Shown: positions 34,240 to 46,772, counted from the first letter of the stretch. The stretch: 64,000 nt of DNA from Sipunculus nudus (GCA_026874595.1 CM049306.1:42098019-42162018); one strand, 5' to 3'. Made by a program: numbers and translations. Notes: generated by a model from the sequence alone, not told the origin.

Positions 34240-35990
34240 CTGGCACAGGTAAATCATGAAAATATGCCGGGACTGCTAGAAGATTTTACACATAAATCCC
34301 GCGCGTAGAGGTAGAGTGGATCAAAACGGACGCAAAATCCGGTGCTACTTATTAGTATTAAGCGTATGGTAATATATTTTCCCAGATTTTAAGATCGAAG
34401 AGACACCCTGAAACCCATCCAAATCAGCCCCTGAGTTACATGAAATCGTTTCAGTGATTAAAGTAAAATCCTGCTATAATTATAAAAAAACAGTTAGACA
34501 CAGACGAAAGAATAACTTTGAATGAAGCCATTTATCTCACACATCTCTAACCATTGCTTATTTTCAGTTGTATGTATAGTTTATCATATCCCAATTATTT
34601 TTTTAAGTATGTTAAGATAAGTTCATGATAAGGATTAAGAATCTAGATAATGCCGCTGTGTCACATATTTACAAACCTCCGGTCTCAACATGCATTGTGT
34701 TTGAGAAACTCTCAGTTGATATTTCAGTCCCTCAATTAATTTTAAGGTCCAAGGCGGTCAAAGCATAATTTAATAGTGATGAAGCCATCGATCATTTAAG
34801 TGGTTACAAGTGATCAAACAAAGATATCCGAGAAAGGGGCCGATCACTTTGTACAAACTGCAAACCGATGGACTGAATATTTAAGCGACTCAATATTTTA
34901 TGAATGGAAATATAAGCAGTATCAAGATTTGTAATATGAAAGGCAAAGAGAGAGAAAACTTTCTTAAGACTCAGCCAGACCCCATTAATAATTCTTAACA
35001 GATCTTATTCGCCAAAGCTAAGATTAAGCAGAGATTACAATATATCTGCCTTATCTATACTTGTTTTGTTAACATCTCCAGGCTTACTATACTTTCAAAA
35101 CACTGATTCATGATCGCAAGACAATCCTATATCTAAAATGTGAAGCTGAATGTGGATTGTGGAACAAAATACCACGTTTACTTGTATGCTGCAGTAATAC
35201 AAGATTATTAATAACAGAGTATTTTGAAATAAAATTGTTTTTGTATATGCATCTTTAAATGTTAATGTGATAAGATATAACAAAACGCCATCACGGTTCC
35301 AACAGTTTTTGTCTCTAAAAAACAGATATTACGCACAGAGACCGACGGAGCTCATCTGGTGTCAATTAAAGACTGAAACCAATAAGGCCGTGCATGAGAT
35401 TGATCACAGAGTTTTGCGGAGAGAACAAAACGGCTCAGTGCTGCTTCAGTTACACATATGGGCTATGTATGCCATAATGTTATTTGTTCTACATAAATTA
35501 ACCGTTGTTTTCTTCATTGTTCTGGGAGTTTTATTTTCGCGGGATTTGTTTTAACATTTTTTCAACGAAATTAATAATCCCACGACCATTAAGATTTATA
35601 GTTTATTTTAGAACTTAAAAAAACAACAACCCGTCGTCCCTCGTTACAATACAGTACAGGTTAGCAGTGATAAGATTAAATAAAACGCAAATCAAAGACA
35701 GTAAACAACACAAGAGACTACTAAGGAATGATTCAACTCTTGAATAATTGTATTTCATCTCAAAACCAACCACGAAATATTAGCATATTAGACAAACTGT
35801 ATACACCGCACGGACGTGTTCCGTAAGACAAGTATATAAAGAATACCTTGTTAAAAACACAAGCACCGCTCTTTTATACACAACGGTTAATGGCTAGTCT
35901 TAAATACCGATTTTATAGCGCTCACTTCTTAATAGCCTTGGGCTTTCTTGGGTAGTCTGAATTAAATATTTTCAGGACTGAAACATGATT
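34240..35990. other. Stretch without recognised gene
   Basis: Contains a 10-bp inverted repeat (ACAAGTGATC near 34806 with GATCACTTTGT near 34842). No coding region was recognised. Confidence 0.45.
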
Positions 35991-36740
35991 TATTGCTAAT
36001 TATTACATTACACATGTAAATAGTTTCAATGTGATTATTGTGGATTAAACAATTTATCAAGACAACCAAATAAAACTGTGATGTGAAGACAAATATTATA
36101 AAACGTGTGAATGTGACGAAAGCTAATGAAAAGATTATGCAGTGATTAATAATTTAGAATTAATTTAATCATTAATAACTCCCACGGTTCAATGGGTATT
36201 TAATTATTTAATCAAAGTTATTAATAAACAAACGAAATGGGTTATTAAACACGCCTGATGTGAATTTTTAATTTTAATTATCCATTGAATGGACAATGAA
36301 ATGGACACACCCTGCATGCACTAATCTCAAAACTCCAGAAATAACTCCTTGGGTAATATCGTTTGTGTGGTGAATTTATCAATTTTGCAAAACAAGCATG
36401 CATGAAAATATGGAGAACCTCTTATTAACTGGGATCGGTATTAACGAATAAGATTTAAGAAAACTGAAGTTTTTCAGGTTTCTGACCGCGGGAGCCCAGC
36501 CCAATTTCACTCGAGGGACAATGGCTTTTCTTCTTTAACTTTATTAGTCGCTACTCATTGCGTCCCTTAGCTCTCGATTAGTCAGCATAAACGTCAATTT
36601 TCTGGCAATTATATGAATGCACAAGAGGCGATTTAATTTGGGGATTACAGGGCCATTGAAACACGTCTGGCTGCGTCTGGCAGCCCCAGTAATCAGGTTC
36701 TAGCGATTTTCATCAGTTCCTTAAGAACCGATGCGACGAG
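35990..36740. promoter_or_regulatory. Candidate conserved regulatory region, homeodomain-site dense
   Basis: From about 36130 to 36290 there is a dense run of TAAT-type words (GATTAATAATTTAG, AATTAATTTAATCATTAATA, TTTAATTATTTAATC, GTTATTAATAAAC). High-complexity, non-repetitive sequence follows to 36740, including TCTGGCTGCGTCTGGCAGCC. Homeodomain proteins bind TAAT cores, and AT-rich DNA produces such words by chance, so this is only a candidate enhancer. No repeat copy was seen elsewhere in the window. Confidence 0.25.
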
Positions 36741-36782
36741 GGCTTACTGCTACGTCAATTCAAAAAAAGTCTTTCTATAAAA

Positions 36783-36885
36783 GCACAAGAGAGACAGAGA
36801 GAAAGAGTGAGAGAAAGAGGGAGAGGAGATAGACAGACAGACAAACAAGGAGATAGAAAGAGGCAGAGAATGAGAGAAAGATATA
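36783..36885. repeat. Purine-rich (GA)n-like tract
   Basis: Almost pure A/G over about 100 bases with GAGA, GACA and AAAG units. It is a candidate triplex-forming tract. Confidence 0.9.
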
Positions 36886-37084
36886 GTAATTGTTCCGATG
36901 GTCAGCCCTATTAGAGTCGTATTGATAGAACATTTTTACGTTATCAGTTGTTATTAAACTGAGCATGATACCTCCTCTTTGGGTCAGTATCGAGAAATAA
37001 TATGATATTGGGATAAAAGGTAGTACAATAATTTATTTTATATGTTAACTTTTATGTGATATGTATTTATAAAATTAGCTACTG

Positions 37085-37275
37085 TATGAGCAAGATTGAA
37101 AGTAGCCCAGGGTGCCTTCGACGACGTGATATGAACTATGTGAGCCATGACCTTTACCTCCACACTAGTGACATCTATTAGTGACGACTAATACTAAGTG
37201 TTCGGGTATGTCATATCGACAAGGGGAAGATCGTGTTTATTATTATATCGATGATAAAAGGAAATTTCCTATATA
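37085..37275 (+). repeat. Dispersed repeat family R3, copy 1
   Basis: Shares with 57300-57420 the order ACTAG.GACA.CTA.TA.TGACG, CTAA/GACACT, AGTG.TCGGGT.TG and CACAAGG..A. It is diverged and non-coding. Confidence 0.55.
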
Positions 37276-37537
37276 GATTCGAGATTCATGTCCATTCATC
37301 TCATTCCGTTTAACAAAACCCGCAATGCTGCCTTCCAGAACCCCGACACAGCAGACGATCGCTACAAGCAGTAGGCATGCTCGTTGAAATTATTGTAAGG
37401 TTTATACAAATTATTGTATGTCAAAGATCCCAGTAACAGAATATAAGAAACCATCTGCATACATAAAAGAAAAACCTGGAATAAACTCTTTTTTTAGTTC
37501 GCTTATTTTTTTTATTTAAAAGACCATATACAGTTAG

Positions 37538-37540
<3 letters not shown>

Positions 37541-37586
<46 letters not shown>
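37541..37586. repeat. (TA)n microsatellite
   Basis: About 23 TA units. Confidence 0.97.
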
Positions 37587-37590
<4 letters not shown>

Positions 37591-37649
37591 ATTATTATGA
37601 CAGTCTTTATCAGTATCATCATCATTATCATCATCATTACCACTTCTCC

Positions 37650-37650
<1 letters not shown>

Positions 37651-37705
<55 letters not shown>
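37651..37705. repeat. (ATT)n microsatellite
   Basis: About 18 ATT units, preceded by a short imperfect ATC run. Confidence 0.97.
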
Positions 37706-37709
37706 CAAT

Positions 37710-38844
37710 TGCATATACAGTTAGTTGCATATCAAACAAATTTATATACATTTAGTACAGTTATATTTATGCAACACTTATATGGTGTGTCTTTCAAGTT
37801 ATGCCGAGGAAAACTTCATTTAAATGTGGATATTCACAAATAACTACACAATGAGAAATAAAGTTTAATCGCTTCTGTGCATAAGACCCTGGAGAATTTA
37901 GAATATTGAAAGCATGGCAGTGTTATCCAAAAGTAATCAGTGGTACTGTCGTAGTAATTGCAGGAAATGGTCCAATTGCAAATACCGGTCAATCCCACGA
38001 ATGAATTCGCTCCCATAAAATGTAACAAATGGAACATTTCCAATTGTAGATCAAGGAAGACCAATGGCGTAATATGTGGATAAACTTGATGGAATGGACA
38101 AAACAACCCCCGGAGTTAATTCAACGCGATAGTTAACGTGCCATTTGCTGGAGCTGGCTCAGCTCATCTCAGCGCAGTGATGAAACAAGTAAGCTTATTC
38201 AAATCATTCAGGGTGAGCAAACGTATTCCAAATCCCATTGTATTAGCATATCACATGGAATATCGTATATTTTTAGTGACCATAGTTTCTCTGATCAGAG
38301 AAGCCCTGCTGGTGAAAGAGTATTTATCTATATACTTTCTCTATATGGCTGGAAGATGTGTGATTTCAAGGGGTCCATACCGATATCTAAAGTCACCCTT
38401 CGACTTGTACACATATGCCACCTATACCACATTTGGTATGCATGTTTTTTCTGTTTGTCAGCAGGGGCGCATGCATTGTTTACTAACTACGTGTAGATGA
38501 AAAAAGCTCATTCATAAGTCAAAGGAGTGCTTATAAGAACTTTTCACAACAGGAATTACTAAAAGTTCATTATTATTTTTGCAGAGTACGCCGGAAATCG
38601 CATACTTTCTACCATAAAGGTGTGTGAATAGCTGGTTTTAAGGCACCTCCATTTGCAGTTACCAGGCAGCAGTATAACCAGCCAGAGCCTACCTTGTGTA
38701 ACACAGAATTTTATATCACAAATAAAAAGCTAGAGAGCACTTACGGACGCTACACCTCCACCAAGGTTTCAACATTCATTGTAATTTATTGAAAATGTTC
38801 CGACACAGTGATAAAAACCACAATTTGAAGCCAGAGTGGATCGC
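37710..38844. other. Stretch without recognised gene
   Basis: Frames at 37834-38106 and 38138-38500 show no recognisable domain. No repeat was noticed. Confidence 0.5.
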
Positions 38845-38847
38845 TTA

Positions 38848-39131
38848 GGCCAAAAAAAATAATAAAAGTTATGGTTCTCAGGCACCGCCCGCGTCAAATT
38901 TATTCCCTCGCGTCAAACATTTTATTTTAATTTTTATCTTTCAAGAAGATAAATAATACAGTTTATGTAGTGCTTTTACCTGTTTACCAATAAAAATATG
39001 ATATTTTCATGCTTTTCCCTTATCATATGAACTTTTCATCGAAACATGCAAAAAAAAAGATAAAAAAAAAATACCGCCCGCACTGATTTCTGAAAAAAAG
39101 TGCCTGAAAACCATATCTTTTTTTTTTGGCC
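38848..39131 (+). mobile_element. Harbinger-like MITE, copy 1
   Basis: The inverted ends are GGCCAAAAAAAAT..., continuing to ATGGTTCTCAGGCACCG, and, complemented on the right, GGCCAAAAAAAAAAGATATGG, continuing to TTTTCAGGCAC. TTA flanks both sides (38845-38847 and 39132-39134), the 3-bp duplication typical of PIF/Harbinger elements. Interior landmarks are CCGCCCGCGTCAA, a TATCTTTCAAGAAGATA palindrome and CATGCTTTTCCCTTATCATA. Length is about 284 bp with no coding capacity. Confidence 0.75.
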
Positions 39132-39297
39132 TTAGCGGACCCCTTCCCAGTTTCAGATACTTTTTGTCGTCGGACGGAGCACATGAACAGTTTCTGATGA
39201 ATATATAAATGTGCTTAGAGCAATACTGTACCATGATCCCAGGAAGAAGTGATATCAATAAGAGCAGATTGATATAGATCTTACTTAGGCCAAAATA

Positions 39298-39492
39298 AAT
39301 AAAAAAAGTATTGTTCTCAGGTTCCGCCCGCGTCAATTTGAACACCCCGCATCAAAAATGTTTATTTTGATTTTTATCTTTCAAGAAGATAAATAATACA
39401 ATTGATGTAGTGCTTTTACCTGTCTAGCAAAAAAAGTTTTTTTCATGCTTTTCCCTGATCATATGACATTTAAAAATGAAAAAAAAAAATAC
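39298..39492 (+). mobile_element. Harbinger-like MITE, truncated copy 2
   Basis: Begins GGCCAAAATAAATAAAAAAA after CTTA, keeps the GTTCTCAGGTTCCGCCCGCG block, the AAGAAGATA palindrome and CATGCTTTTCCCTGATCATA, but lacks the right inverted repeat. It lies only 170 bp from copy 1 in the same orientation. Confidence 0.7.
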
Positions 39493-42400
39493 CAGGGCAC
39501 ATTAAAAATTAAAATCAGTTACCCAATTATATTTACTCTAAGTTGCATGGAAAATTTAGTAATTTAAATTCATTTTACATGGGAATCGTTAGAAATAAAC
39601 TGTTCAATTTATGATAAGTGCCACTTTTCTGGAAACTCATTTAATTAAATGCTTAATATAGTTACTCTGCTGAGAAAAGAACAGTACAGCAGCGAACCTT
39701 AAGACAGCTTTTTTTGAAGGTATCTGGTTTAATATTCATGCGGTCACGTGACTTTGGGGATTTTCTTTCACACTGAAGTAATCAGTCCAAGTGCTTCAGG
39801 TCAAAAATATATAAAATTGTATTCCCCTGAATGTCTTAACATATTATCATGTCTTATTATATTTTGGTTGATGGAATTATATATGTACTCATATATGTGT
39901 AAAAACATTGTATTGACATACTTAGGTCCCCCTTAACGCAAAGCTATCGATTTCAATTTTGTTTTCTTCTGCTATTTATGTTTTCACTAGATCCAATATG
40001 GGGGATTTCAAAAAGCTGAAATTTGTTCACATTATTAGTCCTAGGTCACAGATTTGCACCTGATGCTTATATTTAACCTTGACCCTTGTTCCCAAGGTCG
40101 TCACGCCATAGCCAATTCCCAATTATCGCTCAGTGGAGTGAAGGAGTGGGAGGCCTCCACTTTGCGATTGCATATATCTAGTTGCATTTCCAGTGTGCTG
40201 CCCTGTTTTACAGCGAATCAACACTGTGAGGGGTTTTACTACATGATTAAAAAACCTGTGAGTACAGAGAGCTGGTTTAATTATGTCACATGTTCAGCGA
40301 CCAGTCACACGTTGCTTTTATCTGATCTCCGGAGCTCATGGTCCAAGGTACACTGTCACCAAGATAATGTGTTAACTCGACCACGTAGCCACAAGAAGTG
40401 TTGTTTTACACAACTGGTGTCCCTGGTGCATCGACCTATAATGACATTACTCTGAAATAATTGTAGCTCTTCTCGAAAGCGGGAATCGACACTTCTTTGA
40501 TCATATTATCCTTCGAATGAGTGGATGTGATAGTCGTAAAAACGGCATGCAACAAGATATACAATGATATTACGACATGTCAAACCAGAATTGATATGGT
40601 GTCCCTTATAGAAGTAGAGTTTTTAATTCGGTGTTCAATGTAACTTTAATTGTGAAAGACAAGCACATAAATCCCTTACGACGTTTCTTTAGATGTCGGT
40701 AATCAACAGTTGCATAAACAGAAAGTTATGATCACTAAGCGATGAAACAAGATTTCTAGGCGACTATTTCACAGAGATTGGGGGATTCCCTTTATAAAGG
40801 ATGCATCGAAAGTTGTTGCGGATCACAACTGTGATACGATCACAGTTGTGGGAATGGCCTGTACAGTTAGGCCTTGTAATGGTGAAATGGTAGCAACTGG
40901 TAGAAGGCACCAAAAAACTAAAACTACTAAATATACACACCAAAATGCATCCGTTAGTGTCTTTGGTAGTATATGGGTCTTTCTGGCAACTTTACCACGT
41001 TCTTACCTTAATATATTAATGAAACATTATCCCTAACGATCCTTGTAAGCCCGCGGTGATTTAAACATAACAATATACAGGAATTTGTAAAGAGCGGACG
41101 TTGATCGACTGGTACCCTCCACCGACATCTATTATCGCCCGCTTTTTCCAGTTCAAACAGCGATAAGATCACAGCGGGTTCCCAGTCTAAATCTCGTTGC
41201 AAAGGACTGTGGGTCACTTAATGTAATCATGGCGGCTTGTTCTCTATGTAAACACATCGACTCTTGGCAAAATTATGGATAAGTAGGGCGATTATTTTGG
41301 TGCCACTACTTTTCTGATGTTTCATAAAATATCCAAAGACAACAAAAAGGTAATTATTTTATGTTGACACCGCTTGAAATGTCAATTATACGATTCCAAA
41401 GGGGTCTCCTATTTGGAACCTTACGAGGCGTTTTCCTAAGAATCGATCCCAAGACGTTGTTGACGGAGAGTAGCAGAGCGGATCGGAATCACACGTCTTG
41501 GGACGAGACAACATCGAAAGGTGACATTTACAGTGCCAAATGGCTGGGTTTACACCAGTCCTTGGTGATATTGCTATATGGCACTGTTGCAATGTAATAA
41601 TTCCGTATGCCCATGCAAAATGTACATCCGGAAAGGTATTATTGAATTTATATAAAACTTTGTGTTGATGATATGCGCCAAGACACTTCCTCAAAGTTTG
41701 AAAATTCACTTTATTGCCTTGACCGGTAAATTTAAAAAAAAAGCCCTCTCGTTAAGTATTTGACCAAGATCCAAGCACATTCAAAACAATAACGTGTTTC
41801 ATGTGGACTGATCAGGTGATTTTGTACATACTTGTAACGTCGCTTTTACTGAAACCTTAGGCCTATGGACGTCTACACTACAACATACAAATGGATAACA
41901 TCATTTGAAATTGTCCGTTACCGTTGTTATCATAATCATCATTTTGTTAAATCTGTCAATGTTGTTCTGATTCAAATTAAAACAAATGAATATTTATATT
42001 CTAATGCCAGAAACATAAGAACATTAAAATAAATGTGATTCTGTTTTGTGTTCTATCCGTAATAAAATTACATGTTTTTTTTAATAAAATAATAGTATTA
42101 TAAATATATTGTTGCACTTAGAGTGACAAACTTTTCTCATTTTTTTATTTATTGTTTAAATGGAGGGAGAGAGGTGTAATTGCTCTACAGATCCAGACGA
42201 TACCAGTTACCATAAATGAACATCTAAATTGACAATGCTACGTGTAGATTTTGCGTGCACCTTTGCTGACACGTCATCTGCCCTTCTGGTGAAATCTACA
42301 ACACCAGCTGATATGTCACTGTTCCTAACACTGTAACTTCCAATGAAATCTATACAACTTTTTCTAACTTTTAACACACTTGGTATTCATTTCAATGAAC

Positions 42401-43580
42401 TCTGTACGACTGTTTGCATGTCTTTATTTTAGTTAACTCCGCATAACTGATCAGTTTTGAAGCCTACCATTAACCTGAAGGAATATAAAGAAAACCATTC
42501 TTGATATTTATTTGATATGATATCCAGGCGTTCACTGACCTTCCATTGAAATTTAATTAAATTTATTTTAATTAAAAATTATTCAGAGTTGTGCAAAGCA
42601 TTGATTTTTATTAAAAATTAATACAATTCTTATTTTTTCAGTGCAAAGATAAATTAACGAAATTCCACGTCACTATTACCCATGAATCATGTCTTTAAAA
42701 TGTAATTACCCGTAATTTCAGGAACCATATCCATACACATAACACAACATATCACATAGTTCACAAGAATTTCAATTTAAATTCAAAATTAAAAAAAAAT
42801 CACTTTATTGATTTCCTTTTGCACAGTAACTTATGATTACCGACCACTTAGATAAATAGCTAAGTGTTCGGAAGAGAAAGTCAGACACATATTTTCAATG
42901 GTTGTGAATCGTCTGTTATAAATTATTCAGTGACCATAAGCAGATATATATTCTTCAAGCTCAGACTTTAAATCGCACGAAATGGGAATCAAGGGACAAA
43001 ATAAACAAACTAATCTTGGCATGGCGGATCAGCAGCAAAACTATCTTTGCATTCTCGGCACATTATACAATAAACAAGCCACATCCATTAGGTATTTTAT
43101 GGTAACATGACGTATTTCCGGTCTTCAGTGGTGTTCGGAGAACGTCTAAATCATTCCGGATATCACCCAGTGTCTAGTCATAGGTCAAAGTAAATTAGCG
43201 AGACCTTTCCGAGAACTTTTTTCTATAGCATCTGGCGCAGTAGGGCATTGAGATGAGGAAGGATTCATCAATCCCTGGGCAATGACCTCGGTTTTTGGGT
43301 TCATTTCCTACGTTCATGGAAACAAAAGGAAACGTTGACCAATAATTACAAACTATTCCCATGGTCACGTGATAATTGTCCTTTATTGCATATATCCAGC
43401 TAGAGTGACAGTGACTTTTTTTGGTTTTGGAGTTAATAGCCTGAGTCTCGATCTTGATATTGTTCTCTGAGGAAAGTGGTCCGGTATCTGTTCTGGTCTT
43501 AAGTGCAAAACAAAGCTGAAATTCGGTTTCAGTTGTTCTCAGTGATCTTTATTTTTATTTCATAACATATTTACTTGAGT
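39493..43580. other. Stretch without recognised gene
   Basis: The longest non-repeat frame of the window (133 codons, 40054-40455 plus) lies here. It shows no recognisable domain, signal peptide or splice context, and its length is within chance for AT-rich DNA. A perfect 12-bp inverted repeat lies at 40824-40850. Confidence 0.5.
40824..40850. other. Perfect 12-bp hairpin
   Basis: CACAACTGTGAT (40824-40835) and ATCACAGTTGTG (40839-40850) flank the loop ACG. Each arm contains CAACTG/CAGTTG, which fits an E-box or MYB-type core. There is no sign of transcription or of T-rich termination. Confidence 0.7.
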
Positions 43581-43586
43581 ATCGTT

Positions 43587-43705
43587 GGTATCGGTCTTTG
43601 TCTCGCAGCTTGAGGTCTCGGTCTTTCTCTCGGCGTCGGAGGTCTCGGTCTTCGTTTCGGTGTTTGAAATCTCGATCTTTGTCCAAGAGTTCGAGTGCTC
43701 GGTCC
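43587..43705. repeat. 27-bp minisatellite, about 4.4 units
   Basis: Units start at 43587, 43614, 43641 and 43668, with a partial unit from 43695. The consensus is close to GGTCTCGGTCTTTGTCTCGG with a variable tail ending TTGA, CGGA or TCGA. Because 27 is divisible by three, an Arg/Pro-rich frame is open on the minus strand (43571-43825); I regard this as repeat-derived. Confidence 0.85.
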
Positions 43706-44326
43706 AATATTCTCAGGCTCGTTCTTGATCTGGGACTGGCCGGTCTCGATTAAGTCATAGGTTAGGTGTGGATTCGGGTCTAACATAGCAGGCACTGGCT
43801 CTATCAGACTTTCATCCAAAGTCATAAAATATTTGCAGGATGTCGTTAACTATTGCAAGATACCCAAGGAAAACTATGGTATCTTATATCGGGCTTTCCT
43901 AGATCGGACCAGGATGTTACATCACGCGGGGACTGATAGGAAAGCGTGTGTAAAACGTCAAAATAAACAAATAACGTAAGTCTGTCACCAGGGTGCGCAC
44001 AGTGCAAAGATTTGTAATCAGACAACTGAGAGCGTGGTATTGCATTGGGCATTCAGCCAAAATGTTAAATATGCGACACCCGCACATATCTGTGCTCTGT
44101 GCGCCCCCTGGTGTTCCTGACCAAAGAACCTTGCCATATTAAGCAGCGGTAACAAGAAACGATGTCTGGGACGACTGCAGTGTATATAATTGCTGCATGG
44201 TGAGCGTATATCAGTGGCTGATCCAGATTTCGAGAACAGGGGGGGGTGCTCATACTGGGTTAGCCGTTGATGGGTATTAAGGTTAAATAATTTCGTAAAA
44301 TATGTATATATTTTTTGTTTAATATA

Positions 44327-44368
<42 letters not shown>
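44327..44368. repeat. (TA)n microsatellite inside hAT-like element
   Basis: TA units with one TG interruption. Confidence 0.95.
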
Positions 44369-44372
<4 letters not shown>

Positions 44373-44708
44373 TTGTAATAAAATCTGGACCATTTTTTTC
44401 GAATAACTGTTTAATAACAGGTACGCGGAGGAGGGTATATGGCATGGGGGAGTTTTTTATTAGATGTCAAGAGGACTGTTTGATGCAGCTTTAAAAAAAA
44501 GATGAGGAATTTCTGTCACAAGAGCATGGAGTTTCCAAACATTCAATCGTATGTAACATGTTGGTGTTTATATGATGAAATTACGCATCGACGTTTGTAC
44601 CTTTCAAAATATCACAATTTAAATGCAATTCTCGTGGTAAAAGAATTGATACGTACAAGAAGTATGTTAAACTGTGCACTTTACTGTGATCTATATGGTC
44701 TATGGAGG

Positions 44709-44760
44709 GCGCTGGACTCAACAGAGGCCAGATCGTGAGTTCGAGTGTCAGCCGAGTATC
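44709..44760 (+). other. tRNA-like module inside hAT-like element (copy 2)
   Basis: GGGCGCTGGACTC, then CCAGATCGTGAGTTCGAGTGTC keeps a box B-like word and aligns with 31750-31800. Confidence 0.4.
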
Positions 44761-45365
44761 AGCTGTTCGATGATATGACCATCAGAGAGAAATTACGGAA
44801 AGATTCGATTCCTCAGTATAGAAACATTAGGATCTTAATTCATGGAGCAAATCACAGAGCAGGTCCTTAATATCCTCTATGTAATAATAAGAAAGTACTA
44901 AACTGTGGATAACTTTATGATTTATTTACTGAGACTTAAAAAAATCTCTGACAAAATTGAAACTAATTACAAATATCTTGAAAAATATAGAAACAATGAC
45001 AGATGTTTCAGCTCAAAGGGGTGCGCGAGCCCCCCTCTGGCTCCGCCACTCTAGATCTTGTTTCGTCCAAACGCTGCATTCCGGTCCGCTCTGCTGCTCT
45101 ACATCAACGATATGAGCTAGAATAAAACCTTATAAGTTTTCAATGAAGGAATCATATAATATACCTTCATCAGCAAAATCCGCTTGTCATATTTGCAAAT
45201 TATTAAACACTGTGACGGTGATATACCATTTTAAGATATAACTGCAATACACTGTCGATTTTAATTGGGAGTTTGTAATTTACACATAGCATAATTCCCC
45301 ATGATGCTTTGAAATGGAAAACAGTGCTTTGTAACAGGCTGCTTAAATTATTATTAATTACTAGC

Positions 45366-45432
45366 CGGGGACCTGGCTGTGCGATAGTGCGTGGGTTGTT
45401 AACAGTGCGGCCCTTCTGGGTACCAGTCTATA
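45366..45432 (+). mobile_element. tRNA-like SINE head, degenerate
   Basis: CCTGGCTGTGCGATAGTGCG resembles box A, and CTGGGTACCAGTC about 45 bases on resembles a decayed box B. No clear body or tail was seen, so confidence is low. Confidence 0.3.
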
Positions 45433-45881
45433 AATGGCCGCTTGCAACAATGAGGTTAAGGTCATTAAGTCAGTTATGTTTAAATCATGGCACACTTACT
45501 TAAATGGTTAGGGGATTATTTTTATTAACATATTACGGTAAGAATATATTTAAGTTTTCATAGAAAGACTCATTTACTTCCAAAGACACGAACGGAGGTT
45601 TTTTAAGTTGTATATATATTATACCTTCTTATACTTTTTCATACCAATACTCTATAACAATCCTAAGTGTACAGGTCAGACTCACAGTTGTGATCGGAGT
45701 AACACGGTTGTTTCCTCATCAAGGTGATTTAATTTGCACAGAGCTGCACACCCTTTTCAGTCGAAAGCTCGCGGGGCAGTCAAGATTAAGTTCAGGTACC
45801 TTGGTTCCAGGCGTCATTGAAATGTTTTATACTGATGATATGAACATACGGGGTGACATAAACTGTCTCGCTAGTGAAGCC

Positions 45882-45965
45882 AGCTTTTCTAGCGAAGCGG
45901 TTGGTACGCCGGACATGTGCGCCAACAACATGAGTTCGAATCCAGAACTGGCCCAATGTTTTCCC
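45882..45965 (+). mobile_element. tRNA-derived SINE head or tRNA pseudogene
   Basis: AGCGGTTGGTACGCC serves as a box A-like word and GAGTTCGAATCCAG (45933-45946) is a near-perfect box B. GCCAGCT at 45880 and AACTGGC near 45947 can pair as a decayed acceptor stem with one mismatch, and CATGT/ACATG can form an anticodon-like stem with a nine-base loop. D-arm pairing is poor. It is a tRNA relic or SINE head and not a working tRNA gene. Confidence 0.5.
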
Positions 45966-46463
45966 CTGAGTAATTAATTTTGTCTTCGTAACCAATTGTA
46001 TAAACGACCATTTCGACTCTACTCCTATAACCTTTTTGTATAGATTAAAATTTAAAACATGACATGATAAAAATAATCATATTTGTAAAATCCATTTTGA
46101 AAATAAGATAAGGTACTATAATGAGCATGAATCTTTTTTTTTATTCGCGGACTGTCATTTAAAAAATTTAAAGTACATAAATAAGCAGCGATTCAATTAC
46201 GTTGTATGGTCTTTATATCATGAATGGGGAAATATATGCTTGTTATAAATCTGGTGCGTGCATTCAGAAATGATTTTGGTATTTCTAATATTAAGTGAAT
46301 TCTGGCATTTACTGAGTGTCTATTACTGCCTTTTGAAGGAATATTACATCTTGCAATAACCATTAGACAAATAAGTTCGAATGAAATGTCTGGTTCACTA
46401 TTGTCGAACTGTGGTCAATTTATGCATGCCTGCATCGTTTTAAGATCCAGTTGCTGCTTGTTG

Positions 46464-46582
46464 AAAACACAGAGTCACAGGTCGCTGCCATTTATCTAGC
46501 GGACGGGAACGCATGCACTGTTACAGACGATGGTATGCGGAGCCGGGGTGATTGTTTCAACCAGCGGTGTGTGCATGTTGTT
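46464..46582 (+). repeat. Inverted repeat family X, copy 1
   Basis: ACACAGAGTCACAGG, GGACGGGAACGCATGCA, GACGATG and GATTGTTTCAACCAGCGGTGTG all recur in complement at 48608-48763. Confidence 0.75.
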
Positions 46583-46583
46583 A

Positions 46584-46642
46584 CGACCCATAATGTAATA
46601 ACCGGCCCATAATGTAATAACGGCCCATATTGTAATGAAATC
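46584..46642. repeat. 19-bp minisatellite, three units
   Basis: Units approximate GGCCCATAATGTAATAAC. A related set of diverged units (GGTCAATATT..AATAA) lies at 48393-48475 next to the second hammerhead repeat. Confidence 0.7.
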
Positions 46643-46772
46643 GCAGGTGGAGAAAACGACCAATAACTTTATCATTCAAATTTCATGCAAATTAACTAAT
46701 ACAATTCAAATATTGACTTTTCGTTACACGAATGTGTAAGTGAACATACAAGTATGAAAAACCACTGGATTA

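Larger units (their letters stand above)
44212..45051. mobile_element. hAT-like element, second long copy
   Basis: The left end is CAGTGGCTGATCCAGATTT followed by a G run. The right end is CCCCTCTGGCTCCGCCACTC, whose complement starts GAGTGGCGGAGCCAG. Flanking pentamers TATAT and TAGAT match at four of five positions. The body aligns with the inner element at 31175, including the tRNA-like module. A (TA)n tract is present at 44327-44368. It is about 840 bp and encodes no transposase. Confidence 0.7.

Noticed and set aside
38138-38500. 120-codon plus-strand frame
   Set aside because: No recognisable motif; reading into flanking sequence gives stops and no clear splice sites.
40054-40455. 133-codon plus-strand frame, the longest outside repeats
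   Set aside because: No domain, signal peptide, compositional shift or neighbouring exon was recognised. This length is expected by chance in 64 kb.
43571-43825. Arg/Pro-rich minus-strand frame that looks like a low-complexity protein
   Set aside because: The Arg/Pro-rich part is the 27-bp minisatellite.
45882-45965. A functional tRNA gene
   Set aside because: Box B is good, but D-arm and acceptor pairing are poor and the anticodon loop would have nine bases; it is a relic or SINE head.
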